Shown here one piece after another: positions 1 through 7,641 of a stretch of 22,768 nucleotides of DNA. The notes below the pieces were generated by a model. It was not told the DNA's origin. It saw only the letters and a list, made by a program, of their open reading frames with translations, and did no database searches. The DNA is from Candidatus Blautia equi. Its GTDB lineage: Bacteria > Bacillota > Clostridia > Lachnospirales > Lachnospiraceae. Positions within the stretch are counted from its first letter, which is position 1, and each line of letters starts with the position of its first letter. The DNA lies in the NCBI GenBank assembly GCA_018064695.1, contig JAGHUU010000171.1:1-22768 (forward strand), in the 5' to 3' direction. The translations under genes were made by a program, and so were the position numbers.

Positions 1-40
1 ATATAAAGACTGAGAGCAGCCCCCCCACAATCACGGCAAC

Positions 41-119
41 AAAAAAAAAACACAGCCCCCCACGGGCACAGGCCCCTGGCCCAATTTTCTAAATCAAAAT
101 GCACCAGGCCCCTGTCCCC
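41..119 (-). terminator. Probable terminator of tex, formed by a palindromic element
   Basis: Just past the tex stop, read on the minus strand, lie two 16-nt arms (plus-strand 64-79 and 104-119). They pair over about 13 of 16 positions, with a GG/GG internal mismatch, and an inner ATTTT/AAAAT pairing (84-88 with 96-100) tightens the loop. Downstream on the minus strand is a run of ten T (41-50 as A on the plus strand), but it starts 14 nt after the stem, so this is not a textbook terminator. The arms also carry the same 10-mer CAGGCCCCTG in direct orientation (69-78 and 105-114). It may instead be a small palindromic repeat. Confidence 0.5.
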
Positions 120-135
120 TTGTCTCTCTTTGTTA

Positions 136-2289
136 TTATGTGATTCCCTTCATAGAGAGGCTGATCCTCTTCTTCTTAATATCCACTCCGAGAACACGAA
201 CCTCCACAATGTCGCCTACACTTACGGCTTCCAGCGGATGTTTGATGTATCTGTCGCTCATCTCTGAAATGTGTACCAGACCGTCCTGATGTACACCGAT
301 ATCCACAAAGGCGCCAAAGTCAATAACGTTTCTTACGGTTCCCTTCAGGATCATGCCCTCTTTCAGGTCCTTCATATCCAGTACGTCTGTGCGGAGCACC
401 GGCTTTGGCATCTCATCACGAGGGTCTCTGGCCGGTTTTTCCAGCTCTTTCACAATATCTCTCAGTGTGATCTCGCCAATTCCAAGCTCTGCGGAGAGCT
501 TTTTATAATCTTTGATCTTCTTGGAAACGCCTGCCATTCTGCCTGCTGTGATATCAGCCGGCTGATAGCCCAGCTTTTCCAGAAGCATCACTGCCGCATC
601 ATAGCTCTCAGGATGCACGCTGGTGGCATCCAGCGGATTCTTTCCGCCCATGATCCTCATAAATCCGGCACACTGCTCATAGGCCTTTGGTCCAAGCTTA
701 GCAACCTTTAAAAGCTCACGTCTGCTGGTGAAGCGGCCGTTTTCTTCCCTGTAAGCCACGATATTTTTTGCGATGGTCTTATTGATACCGGAGATGTATT
801 CCAGAAGGGATACGGACGCGGTATTTAAATCCACACCGACTTTATTTACACAGTCTTCCACAACACCGCCCAGTGCTTCTCCCAGCTTTTTCTGGTTCAT
901 GTCATGCTGATACTGACCTACACCGATGGATTTCGGATCGATCTTAACCAGCTCTGCCAGCGGGTCCTGCAGACGGCGGGCGATGGATGCTGCACTTCTC
1001 TGTCCCACATCAAAGTTCGGGAACTCCTCTGTGGCCAGCTTGCTTGCGGAATAAACAGAGGCACCTGCCTCGTTTGTGATGACATACTGTACACGCTGCG
1101 GGATCTCTTTTAACAGCTCCACGATCACCTGCTCAGACTCTCTGGATGCGGTACCGTTTCCCACGGAGATCAGGGTAATGCCGTATTTGCGGATCAGCTT
1201 TGCCACGGTATCCTTGGCAGCACGGATCTTGGCATCTGTGGTTGGAGCGGTAGGGTAAACCACTGTGGTATCCAGAACCTTTCCGGTTCCATCTACAACA
1301 GCCAGCTTACATCCGGTACGGAATGCAGGGTCCCAGCCCAGAACCACCTGTCCGGCAATAGGAGGCTGCATGAGAAGCTGCTCCAGGTTTTTACCAAAGA
1401 CTTTGATGGCGCCGTCCTCAGCCTTCTCTGTCAGGTCATTTCGGATCTCGCGCTCAATGGCAGGTCCGATCAGTCGCTGATAGGAGTCCTCCACCACTTC
1501 CTCCAGGATTCCCCTGGTATTCACGTTGTCATTTACGATCACCTGTTTTTTCAGATAACCCAGGATCTCCTCCTCCGGCGCATGCACCTTTACAGTGAGG
1601 ATCTTCTCGCTCTCACCGCGGTTCAGTGCCAGAATACGGTGTCCTGCCAGTTTCTTTACAGGCTCGTCATAGTCATAATATTTCTCATATACCGATGCTT
1701 CCTCAGGATTCTTTGCGGTGGAACCGATCATTCCCTTTCCTGCGGTGAGCTCACGGATATAAATGCGGTAATCTGCCTCATCGGAGATGGTCTCTGCCAG
1801 AATATCCTTGGCTCCTGCAATGGCATCCTCCACAGTCTCCACGCCTTTTTCTGCGGAAAGAAAAGCTTTTGCCTCTTCCTCAGGGCTCTTCTTTGTCATC
1901 TGGAGCATAAAGATATTAGCAAGCGGCTCCAGTCCTTTTTCCTTTGCGATGGTGGCGCGGGTACGGCGTTTTGGTCTGTATGGACGGTAAAGGTCCTCCA
2001 CCATTACCAGGGTCTGGGCATCCAGGATCTGTTTTTTCAGTTCCGGTGTCAGCTTACCCTGCTCCTCGATGCTTTTCAGTACCTGCTCCTTCTTCTCCTC
2101 CAGATTTCTCAGGTAAGAAAGACGCTCATTGAGGTTACGAAGCTGTTCATCATTTAAGGTTCCGTGTGCTTCTTTTCTGTATCGGGCAATAAAGGGAATG
2201 GTGTTTCCCTCATCGATAAGCTTTACGGCAGCTTCCACCTGCCAGCTCTGCACACCCAGCTCCGCTGTGATCTGTCTGATAATATCCAT
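136..2289 (-). CDS. tex: Tex family S1 RNA-binding transcription accessory protein
   Basis: This 717-residue protein has the full Tex architecture and the usual length. An N-terminal helical region (about 1-300) includes the conserved VEDLYRPYRPKRRTRA segment (97-112). A YqgF/RNase H-like domain follows from about 315 (VLGWDPAFRTGCKLAVVD), then helix-hairpin-helix motifs (about 485-545) and a C-terminal S1 domain (643-715, with DFGAFVDIGVHQDGLVHISE). Tex proteins are cytoplasmic nucleic-acid-binding factors tied to transcription and RNA metabolism; their precise role is unsettled. The ATG lies 3 nt beyond the stop of the DUF975 gene, and its AAGGAG site lies inside that gene's end, so the two are probably co-transcribed and translationally coupled. 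Confidence 0.96.
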   Translation of the reverse strand: MDIIRQITAELGVQSWQVEAAVKLIDEGNTIPFIARYRKEAHGTLNDEQLRNLNERLSYLRNLEEKKEQVLKSIEEQGKLTPELKKQILDAQTLVMVEDLYRPYRPKRRTRATIAKEKGLEPLANIFMLQMTKKSPEEEAKAFLSAEKGVETVEDAIAGAKDILAETISDEADYRIYIRELTAGKGMIGSTAKNPEEASVYEKYYDYDEPVKKLAGHRILALNRGESEKILTVKVHAPEEEILGYLKKQVIVNDNVNTRGILEEVVEDSYQRLIGPAIEREIRNDLTEKAEDGAIKVFGKNLEQLLMQPPIAGQVVLGWDPAFRTGCKLAVVDGTGKVLDTTVVYPTAPTTDAKIRAAKDTVAKLIRKYGITLISVGNGTASRESEQVIVELLKEIPQRVQYVITNEAGASVYSASKLATEEFPNFDVGQRSAASIARRLQDPLAELVKIDPKSIGVGQYQHDMNQKKLGEALGGVVEDCVNKVGVDLNTASVSLLEYISGINKTIAKNIVAYREENGRFTSRRELLKVAKLGPKAYEQCAGFMRIMGGKNPLDATSVHPESYDAAVMLLEKLGYQPADITAGRMAGVSKKIKDYKKLSAELGIGEITLRDIVKELEKPARDPRDEMPKPVLRTDVLDMKDLKEGMILKGTVRNVIDFGAFVDIGVHQDGLVHISEMSDRYIKHPLEAVSVGDIVEVRVLGVDIKKKRISLSMKGIT

Positions 2290-2292
2290 AAA

Positions 2293-3156
2293 TTACTGCT
2301 CTCCTTTTTCTGAAGGCTCTTCTTCTCCTTCATTCAGTAAAACTGTATTTACCGGCTGCTCCGGCACATATTTTTCATAAAAATACTGATCGTGAGGCGG
2401 AAACTCGCCGTTCAGATCTCTGTAAAATTCGGTGACGGTCATATTCATATATGGAACGACCCAGATAAGGCCAAGTCCCAGCGTCAGGAAGGTGGCTGCA
2501 AGGATCAGCGGAAGAAAACTGATATGAAGAAGAAGTAATTTCCACATCTTTCGCCCAATCATCTTTGCGCTGTTCTTAAGCGCTTCCAGTCCGCCCATCT
2601 CCGGATGATCCACTAAAAGATAGTAAACCATGGCAAAAGGCAGAAACAGAAGTGTCTGCAATGCCACTGAAGCCATTAAACTCCAGAGCTCATTTGTCTG
2701 ATACCGAAGGACTGCCGTTCTGATGCCCGCATCTGAAAGCTCTGTCATTGCAGCTGACAGCTTCGGAGCCTCCACCATCCTGTGGAAAAGCCAGTTTGGT
2801 ATCAGCGAAATATAATTCAGCGCAGTCATTACAAATCCGGCCGTGAGCACACGGTCTGACCCGTTCTTCCAGAAATACCAGAGATCCTTAAGGGTTACTT
2901 CCTCTCTTCTGGCCAGCATCAGGTTCATGCGATCATAGCCTGCCGAAAAAAGAGTCAGTATTACTGAGACCACAAAGGCAAAAAGCAGGGAAAGAATATA
3001 TGTCAGTGTTCCGCTTTCCGGAAAAAATCTTTCTGTCAGAGTGCTGGCCGCCATGGAGGCTGCATAGGTTACAAACATACTGAGGATCATAATTCCGTAA
3101 TGTCCCTGCAGCGAACGTTTGGCCTCCTTTTTCCATTCCCATCTTTTTCTAGTCAT
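2293..3156 (-). CDS. DUF975 family integral membrane protein
   Basis: This 287-residue membrane protein resembles the DUF975 family: a basic, amphipathic start (WKKEAKRSLQGHYG, 8-21) leads into several hydrophobic segments at about 22-38, 51-72, 103-123, 158-182 and 207-235, followed by an EFYRDL motif (243-248). The C-terminal 40 residues are hydrophilic and very acidic (NEGEEEPSEKGEQ at the end). The function of the family is unknown. An AGGAG sits 11 nt before the ATG, slightly far. The gene ends 3 nt before tex and probably forms a two-gene transcript with it. The five-segment topology is read by eye, and the family name rests on the overall pattern. Confidence 0.8.
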   Translation of the reverse strand: MTRKRWEWKKEAKRSLQGHYGIMILSMFVTYAASMAASTLTERFFPESGTLTYILSLLFAFVVSVILTLFSAGYDRMNLMLARREEVTLKDLWYFWKNGSDRVLTAGFVMTALNYISLIPNWLFHRMVEAPKLSAAMTELSDAGIRTAVLRYQTNELWSLMASVALQTLLFLPFAMVYYLLVDHPEMGGLEALKNSAKMIGRKMWKLLLLHISFLPLILAATFLTLGLGLIWVVPYMNMTVTEFYRDLNGEFPPHDQYFYEKYVPEQPVNTVLLNEGEEEPSEKGEQ

Positions 3157-3196
3157 ATCTATCCAATCTCCTGATCATTCCAAAATGGCAAGATAA

Positions 3197-3218
3197 GGGC
3201 GCTGCTTGCGCAACGCCC
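3197..3218 (-). terminator. Hairpin between secreted-protein gene and DUF975 gene
   Basis: On the minus strand, GGGCGTTGC and GCAGCGCCC pair over 9 bp with one G-U, closed by a GCAA tetraloop (GNRA type). It is followed by TTATCTTG, a poor U-tract. It lies between two genes of the same strand and is probably a weak terminator or a stability hairpin that lets some transcription into the DUF975-tex pair. Confidence 0.45.
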
Positions 3219-3244
3219 CGTCACCGTCAATCATTACTTACTGA

Positions 3245-4501
3245 TTATTCAGCCAGATCTCTGTACTCGATCTCGATGCTTGCAACAGCAACCGGATCTA
3301 CATCAGTATTGATCCAGAACTCGATGTTGTTGTCGTATTTGTCATCTTCGCTCTTAGCGATGGTGAGGTATCCGTTTTCAACATCATCTTTTACGTAGTA
3401 ATCTTTTTCTCTTGCGACAGCCATAAGCTCATCTACGTTTGCTCCTAAGGTAACACCGCCGGAAAGTTTCAGAGCGATAACCTCAGAATCATAAGAACCG
3501 AATCTCAGGGAACGGATCATGCAGTTCTCATAAGCTGTTGCATTGCGGGAATAGTTGTAAAGGTATACGCGTACAGTCTGGTTGTTTTTGCTCATGTTTA
3601 CAGCTGCAAAACCTTTGCCCTGTACATAATCATCCTCGGATACATTCTCGAATGTCCATCCGTTGTTGATGAATGCTACAGCAGGTGCAGGCAGACGATA
3701 GAGGTCTCCCATGAACTCTACGATTGGATCGGTAAAGTCATCTGTCAGAGCGGTAGGAGCAACATAGCTGGTAACACACTCAGGAACCTCAGTGCTTACC
3801 TCGCCAGGAACAAAGTCCTCAGGATCTGCAAAGTTTCTTACCTCTGCCTTCTGAAGGGTGTTGGTGTCGTTGTATACGTATAAATCAATGTTCTGATAAG
3901 AGTCTTTGCTGTAGGTGTATTTGGTGTACAGGTCTCCGGAGTAGGTGTCGCTTGGAGTACCGTAAGCAGCCTCGATGTCATCCAGGTTGGATGCGCCCAT
4001 CTTGATTCCGCCTGGAAGGGTTACTTCGTATGCGGTAAGGTCAAAGTCAAAGCTTCCGTCTACAGTGATACCGCCTGCATAGCAATCGGTGATCAGATTC
4101 TCGTTGATATCGTAGTTGATTACGTCAACGCTGATCTTGTTGTCATTTTTCTGAAGACCAAGGAAGGTGTAGGAGTTAGGAGCCAGAGACTCTTCAGTCA
4201 TATCCTGATAATATTTCTGTACTGCCCATCCCTCTTTTTCCACAAGGTCAGTATATTTCATTGGGAACTGGTAGATATTCTCGCCAATCTTAATGGAGAA
4301 GCTGTAAATATCATCAGAAAGGCCGTCTTCTGCAGGAGCTTCTGCTTCAGGCTCCTCTGCCTCTTCAGCTTCCTCTGCTGCTTCCTCAGCAGCCTCTTCT
4401 GCTACGGTCTCCTCTGCTGCTTCTGCCTCAGCATAAACGGTTCCGCCAAGAGCCATTACGCAGCCTGCAAGGAGCATGGTCATTACAATACGTTTCTTCA
4501 T
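3245..4501 (-). CDS. Secreted protein of unknown function with acidic linker and internal duplication
   Basis: I do not recognise a named family. The start is placed at 4501, not at an ATG 45 nt upstream, because a GAGGAGG site precedes it by a normal distance and the protein then opens with a signal peptide: MKKR, a hydrophobic stretch, then VYA before residue 25. A LAGC at 11-14 resembles a lipobox but lies very early in the hydrophobic segment, so signal peptidase I cleavage seems likelier. Residues 25-59 are a low-complexity Glu/Ala linker. Two related modules of about 120 residues follow (about 67-185 and 257-370), each with a G-x-x-Y-x-x-P start, a GW pair, an NY-x-x-N motif, one Cys (140 and 327) and a GG-[IV]-x-[ML]-G motif. 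The protein is 418 residues, probably exported and free or wall-associated. Confidence 0.85.
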   Translation of the reverse strand: MKKRIVMTMLLAGCVMALGGTVYAEAEAAEETVAEEAAEEAAEEAEEAEEPEAEAPAEDGLSDDIYSFSIKIGENIYQFPMKYTDLVEKEGWAVQKYYQDMTEESLAPNSYTFLGLQKNDNKISVDVINYDINENLITDCYAGGITVDGSFDFDLTAYEVTLPGGIKMGASNLDDIEAAYGTPSDTYSGDLYTKYTYSKDSYQNIDLYVYNDTNTLQKAEVRNFADPEDFVPGEVSTEVPECVTSYVAPTALTDDFTDPIVEFMGDLYRLPAPAVAFINNGWTFENVSEDDYVQGKGFAAVNMSKNNQTVRVYLYNYSRNATAYENCMIRSLRFGSYDSEVIALKLSGGVTLGANVDELMAVAREKDYYVKDDVENGYLTIAKSEDDKYDNNIEFWINTDVDPVAVASIEIEYRDLAE

Positions 4502-4528
4502 TTTTTGTTTCCTCCTCATCATATGGAA

Positions 4529-4534
4529 ATTATA
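4529..4534 (-). promoter_or_regulatory. Candidate -10 element for the secreted-protein gene
   Basis: A perfect TATAAT on the minus strand lies about 28 nt before the ATG at 4501, leaving room for a short leader that carries the AGGAGG site. No good -35 hexamer is found at 16-18 nt upstream, so this is a weak or activator-dependent candidate. Confidence 0.35.
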
Positions 4535-4558
4535 GTTTCGGGACAAAGCCCTTAATAC

Positions 4559-5767
4559 TTAACATTCTTCCTGAAAAAGAACCTTCATAAGATCCCAGCC
4601 ATGGGCTACGGTTCTGCCGCCGGCTGCGGCTTCTTTTTCATTATAGTGCCAGGTATGGCTTTCCGGTGCGGTGCTGTCATATAAAAGATATGGAACAGCC
4701 TCTGCCACGTGGGTACGAACCTTGATCGGCGTAGGATGATCCGGAAGGATCAGCATACGGTAATCCTCACCTGCTGCATCCAGTCCTTCTTTTACATGGC
4801 GGATCAGTCTCTCATCCAGATACTCAATGGACTGGACTTTCTTCTCCACGCTTCCCTGGTGGCCCATCTCATCCGGAGCCTCCACGTGAATATATACAAA
4901 GTCATAACCGTCTTTGGTAAGTGCATCCACAGCAGCCTTAGCTTTTCCCTCATAGTTGGTATGAAGTCCGCCGTTGGCTCCCTCCACAATGATGCGGTCC
5001 ATCTCAGCACCAACTGCAATTCCCTTTAAAAGGTCTACTGCAGAGATCATGGCACCTTTTTTATGATGAATTTCCTCAAAGGAGGTCAGGATCGGTTTTG
5101 TGCCGGCACCCCAGAACCAGAAGCTGTTGGCCGGATTCAGACCCTTTGCCTTGCGCTCAAGGTTGATCGGGTGGTTTTTAAGAATCTCATAGCTGCGCTC
5201 CTGCATGCGGCGAAGCATAGGATCGGATGGCAGATACTGATCGATCTTCTGGGTAAGTACATCATGAGGAGGGGTAAGCTCCAGTACTTTTCCCTGATTC
5301 CATACCATACAGTGACGGTAGCTGGTTCCTGTATAGAACTGATAAGTCTCATTTGCCAGCTCTTCGCAGACAGCTTTCAGAAGTACATCTGCATCCTCTG
5401 TGCTGATCTCGCCGGAGCTGTGATCCAGGATGGTCTGCTCCTCATAAGGGGCATCCTCCTCTGTCAGAGTAACGATATTACAGCGGAATACTACGTCCGT
5501 ATCCTTCATGTTTACGCCAATGCTCAGCGCTTCCAGCGGGGAACGTCCGGTATAGTACTGTCTTGGGTTGTAGCCCATAACAGAAAGGTTTGCCGTGTCG
5601 CTGCCCGGTGCCATTCCCTCCGGAATGGTAGGAACCATGCCGACCTCGGAAACTGCAGCCAGCGCATCCATAACGGGTGTTTTCGCATACTCGATCGGAG
5701 TTAAGCCACCCAGGGATTCGATGGGCCAGTCGGCCATTCCATCTCCTAAAACAACTACATACTTCAT
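4559..5767 (-). CDS. Phosphoglycerate-mutase-like proposed homoserine kinase (ApgM family)
   Basis: The protein belongs to the metal-dependent alkaline-phosphatase superfamily, close to archaeal-type cofactor-independent phosphoglycerate mutase. Counting from the upper ATG at 5773, it has GDGMADW (10-16), the nucleophile region APGSDTANLSVMGYNP (55-70, Ser58), PDEMGHQG and a late LPDHPTP metal motif. Its position 27-33 nt after hom points to the subfamily proposed from genome context to phosphorylate homoserine in bacteria without ThrB. Phosphoglycerate mutase activity remains an alternative. Two in-frame ATGs exist: the one at 5773 is only 2 nt from GAGGAG, while the one at 5767 has 8 nt spacing, so I use 5767 (402 residues). 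It is probably the last gene of the ACT-hom-kinase transcript. Confidence 0.85.
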   Translation of the reverse strand: MKYVVVLGDGMADWPIESLGGLTPIEYAKTPVMDALAAVSEVGMVPTIPEGMAPGSDTANLSVMGYNPRQYYTGRSPLEALSIGVNMKDTDVVFRCNIVTLTEEDAPYEEQTILDHSSGEISTEDADVLLKAVCEELANETYQFYTGTSYRHCMVWNQGKVLELTPPHDVLTQKIDQYLPSDPMLRRMQERSYEILKNHPINLERKAKGLNPANSFWFWGAGTKPILTSFEEIHHKKGAMISAVDLLKGIAVGAEMDRIIVEGANGGLHTNYEGKAKAAVDALTKDGYDFVYIHVEAPDEMGHQGSVEKKVQSIEYLDERLIRHVKEGLDAAGEDYRMLILPDHPTPIKVRTHVAEAVPYLLYDSTAPESHTWHYNEKEAAAGGRTVAHGWDLMKVLFQEEC

Positions 5768-5800
5768 ATTCATCTCTCCTCGGAATCCGATATTTTATGA

Positions 5801-7015
5801 TCAGTCTTTCACACGAATCATGGAAATAACATTCTCGCCCAGTTTTGCTGCGTTTGCCTTATAAGCACCCTGCTTCATCTCAGCAGTTACAAAACCAAAC
5901 TCGTCCGGACAGTCGGAAATAGTTACGACCTGAACTTCTCCGAATGCTGCCTGAACCTCTGCCTCAGATACACCTTTAACTCTCACAAAGAATCTGCCGG
6001 TGACATCATCCATATCAAGAAGGTTCAAAGGAGTCTCCTCCCAGCTTGCCATAACATCCTCATGAAGATGTCTTGCTTCATCCACGATATCTGCCACTAC
6101 TGCGCTGGCGGTAGGAAGCTTTCCTGCACCGCTGCCGTAGAACATGGCATCTCCAAGCATATTTCCATGTACAAATACGCTGTTGAATACATCATTTACA
6201 CCATACAGAGGATTCATAGAGCCTACCATAAAAGGTGCTACCATAGCATAGAAGGAATCCTCGCCCACTTTGCGGCTGGTAGCCAGAAGCTTGATGTGCA
6301 TGCCAAGTGCCTTTGCATATGCCATATCTTCAGTGGTGATCTTAGTGATACCCTCTGTATAAACTTTTTCATACTCCACATATTTTCCGTATGCGATGGA
6401 GGAAAGGATGGCGATCTTTCTTCCTGCGTCGTGTCCCTCCACATCAGCGGTAGGATCTGCCTCTGCATATCCCATAGCCTGTGCCTCTTTTAAGGCTTTC
6501 TCAAAGGTGCTGCCCTCTGTGCTCATCTTATAGAGCATGTAGTTGGTGGTTCCGTTTAAGATACCGGAAACCTCGTCTACTACATCAGCGGTGAGGGAGG
6601 AATTCAGAGCACGGATGATCGGGATTCCGCCGCCGCAGCTTGCCTCAAAGAGGAAGTTTACGCCTTTTTCCTTGGCGATCTTAAGAAGCTCGGTGCCATG
6701 TGCTGCTACCAGGGCTTTGTTGGAGGTGCAGACACTCTTTCCTGCAAGAAGAGCCTCTTTTACAAAGGTATAGGCAACCTTGATTCCGCCCATAACCTCT
6801 ACTACGATATCTACCTCAGGATCATTTACGATGATGTTGAAATCATGTACCAGGATCTCCTCTACAGGGTCTCCCGGAAACTCTCTCAGATCCAGAACAT
6901 ATTTCAGATTCAGTTCCTGACCTACTCTTTCATTGATCACGGCCTGGTTGGTTTTAATCACTTCCACTACACCGCTTCCTACGGTGCCGTATCCTAATAC
7001 TGCCACATTTATCAT
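5801..7015 (-). CDS. hom: Homoserine dehydrogenase
   Basis: It reduces aspartate semialdehyde to homoserine with NAD(P)H, the branch-point step towards threonine and methionine. The Rossmann nucleotide-binding motif is GYGTVG (8-13). The NKALVAAHG segment, the SGILNGTTNYML segment and EADPTADVEGHDAGRK (substrate and catalytic region) are all present. At 404 residues it is somewhat shorter than the usual 420-440. The C-terminal 65 residues look like a compressed ACT domain (FFVRVKG to MIRVKD) without the typical PGVLA loop, so feedback control may be weak or different. AGGAGG precedes the ATG, which lies 16 nt after the ACT-protein gene. Operon with both neighbours is likely. Confidence 0.96.
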   Translation of the reverse strand: MINVAVLGYGTVGSGVVEVIKTNQAVINERVGQELNLKYVLDLREFPGDPVEEILVHDFNIIVNDPEVDIVVEVMGGIKVAYTFVKEALLAGKSVCTSNKALVAAHGTELLKIAKEKGVNFLFEASCGGGIPIIRALNSSLTADVVDEVSGILNGTTNYMLYKMSTEGSTFEKALKEAQAMGYAEADPTADVEGHDAGRKIAILSSIAYGKYVEYEKVYTEGITKITTEDMAYAKALGMHIKLLATSRKVGEDSFYAMVAPFMVGSMNPLYGVNDVFNSVFVHGNMLGDAMFYGSGAGKLPTASAVVADIVDEARHLHEDVMASWEETPLNLLDMDDVTGRFFVRVKGVSEAEVQAAFGEVQVVTISDCPDEFGFVTAEMKQGAYKANAAKLGENVISMIRVKD

Positions 7016-7031
7016 AATCTCATCTTCCTCC

Positions 7032-7481
7032 TCATTCTCTTCCTAAAATTTTCAGATAATGGACTCCTTCCATCTGTTCGATCACTTCCACCATGGTCTC
7101 TGCATCTCCCTCTCCCGGAAGGATCTCCACGCTCAGTGTGAGGGTTGCCACGCTGTTGATGGGGATACTCTGATGGATGGTCAGGATATTTCCATGGTTG
7201 TGCGCGATGGTCTGAAGGACGTTGGAAAGAATTCCGGGCTCATCATCCATCTGAAGAATAAAGGTGATGGTTTTTCCTTTTGCTTCCTCATGGAATGGAA
7301 AAATATCATCTTTGTATTTATAAAAAGAACTTCTGCTGATTCCAAGCCGCTCTGTAGCCTCTGCAATGGTGGCTGCTTTTCCGGAGGCCAGCAGTTTTTT
7401 AGCTTCTACCACACGAAGCAGAACTTCCGGTACTGCGCGTTCTCTTACCACAAAATACTTCTTTTTCTCAGGCTTCTCCAT
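7032..7481 (-). CDS. ACT domain protein, UPF0735/PheB family
   Basis: This 149-residue protein has an N-terminal helix-turn-helix-like segment (about 36-58, IAEATERLGISRSSFYKYKD) and a C-terminal ACT domain (about 72-147, with DEPGILSNVLQTIAHNHGNILTIHQ). This is the layout of the UPF0735/PheB family of Firmicutes. ACT domains usually bind amino acids. With an HTH in front and hom right behind (16 nt), a role as an amino-acid-responsive regulator of the threonine branch is plausible but inferred; no one function is established for the family. It is the first gene of its transcript. An AAAGG site lies 7 nt before the ATG. Confidence 0.88.
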   Translation of the reverse strand: MEKPEKKKYFVVRERAVPEVLLRVVEAKKLLASGKAATIAEATERLGISRSSFYKYKDDIFPFHEEAKGKTITFILQMDDEPGILSNVLQTIAHNHGNILTIHQSIPINSVATLTLSVEILPGEGDAETMVEVIEQMEGVHYLKILGRE

Positions 7482-7534
7482 TTTCTACCTTTCTGTCCGC
7501 TTAGAAAAGACACATGTTTTCGTATGAGGGATAT

Positions 7535-7561
7535 ATTATCACACACCTTCATATCCTGCAA
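7535..7561 (-). promoter_or_regulatory. Candidate promoter of the ACT-hom-kinase operon
   Basis: On the minus strand there is an AT-rich -10 region, TGTGATAATAT (GATAAT at 7535-7540 with an upstream TG), and a TTGCAG (7556-7561) as the possible -35. The spacing is right only if TAATAT serves as the -10 (17 nt). The match is modest. No T-box-like or riboswitch-like leader fits in the 80 nt before the gene. Confidence 0.35.
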
Positions 7562-7594
7562 GCGTTTCTGTTAATAATTTATCGGACAAATATA

Positions 7595-7623
7595 TAACAG
7601 TCCAGACAGAGTCTGAACTGTTA
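7595..7623 (-). terminator. Terminator hairpin after prfB
   Basis: TAACAGTCCAGAC (7595-7607) and GTCTGAACTGTTA (7611-7623) form a 13-bp stem with one G-U or A-C position and a 3-nt loop, starting 19 nt after the prfB stop. On the minus strand the downstream tract is only TATATATTTG. On the plus strand it is followed 2 nt later by seven T (7626-7632). It could act in both directions and looks better on the plus strand. Confidence 0.6.
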
Positions 7624-7641
7624 CCTTTTTTTCTATTCAGC

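Noticed and set aside
7482..7641. T-box or riboswitch leader before the ACT-hom operon
   Set aside because: The leader after the likely promoter is too short and shows no T-box or lysine-riboswitch-like structure.
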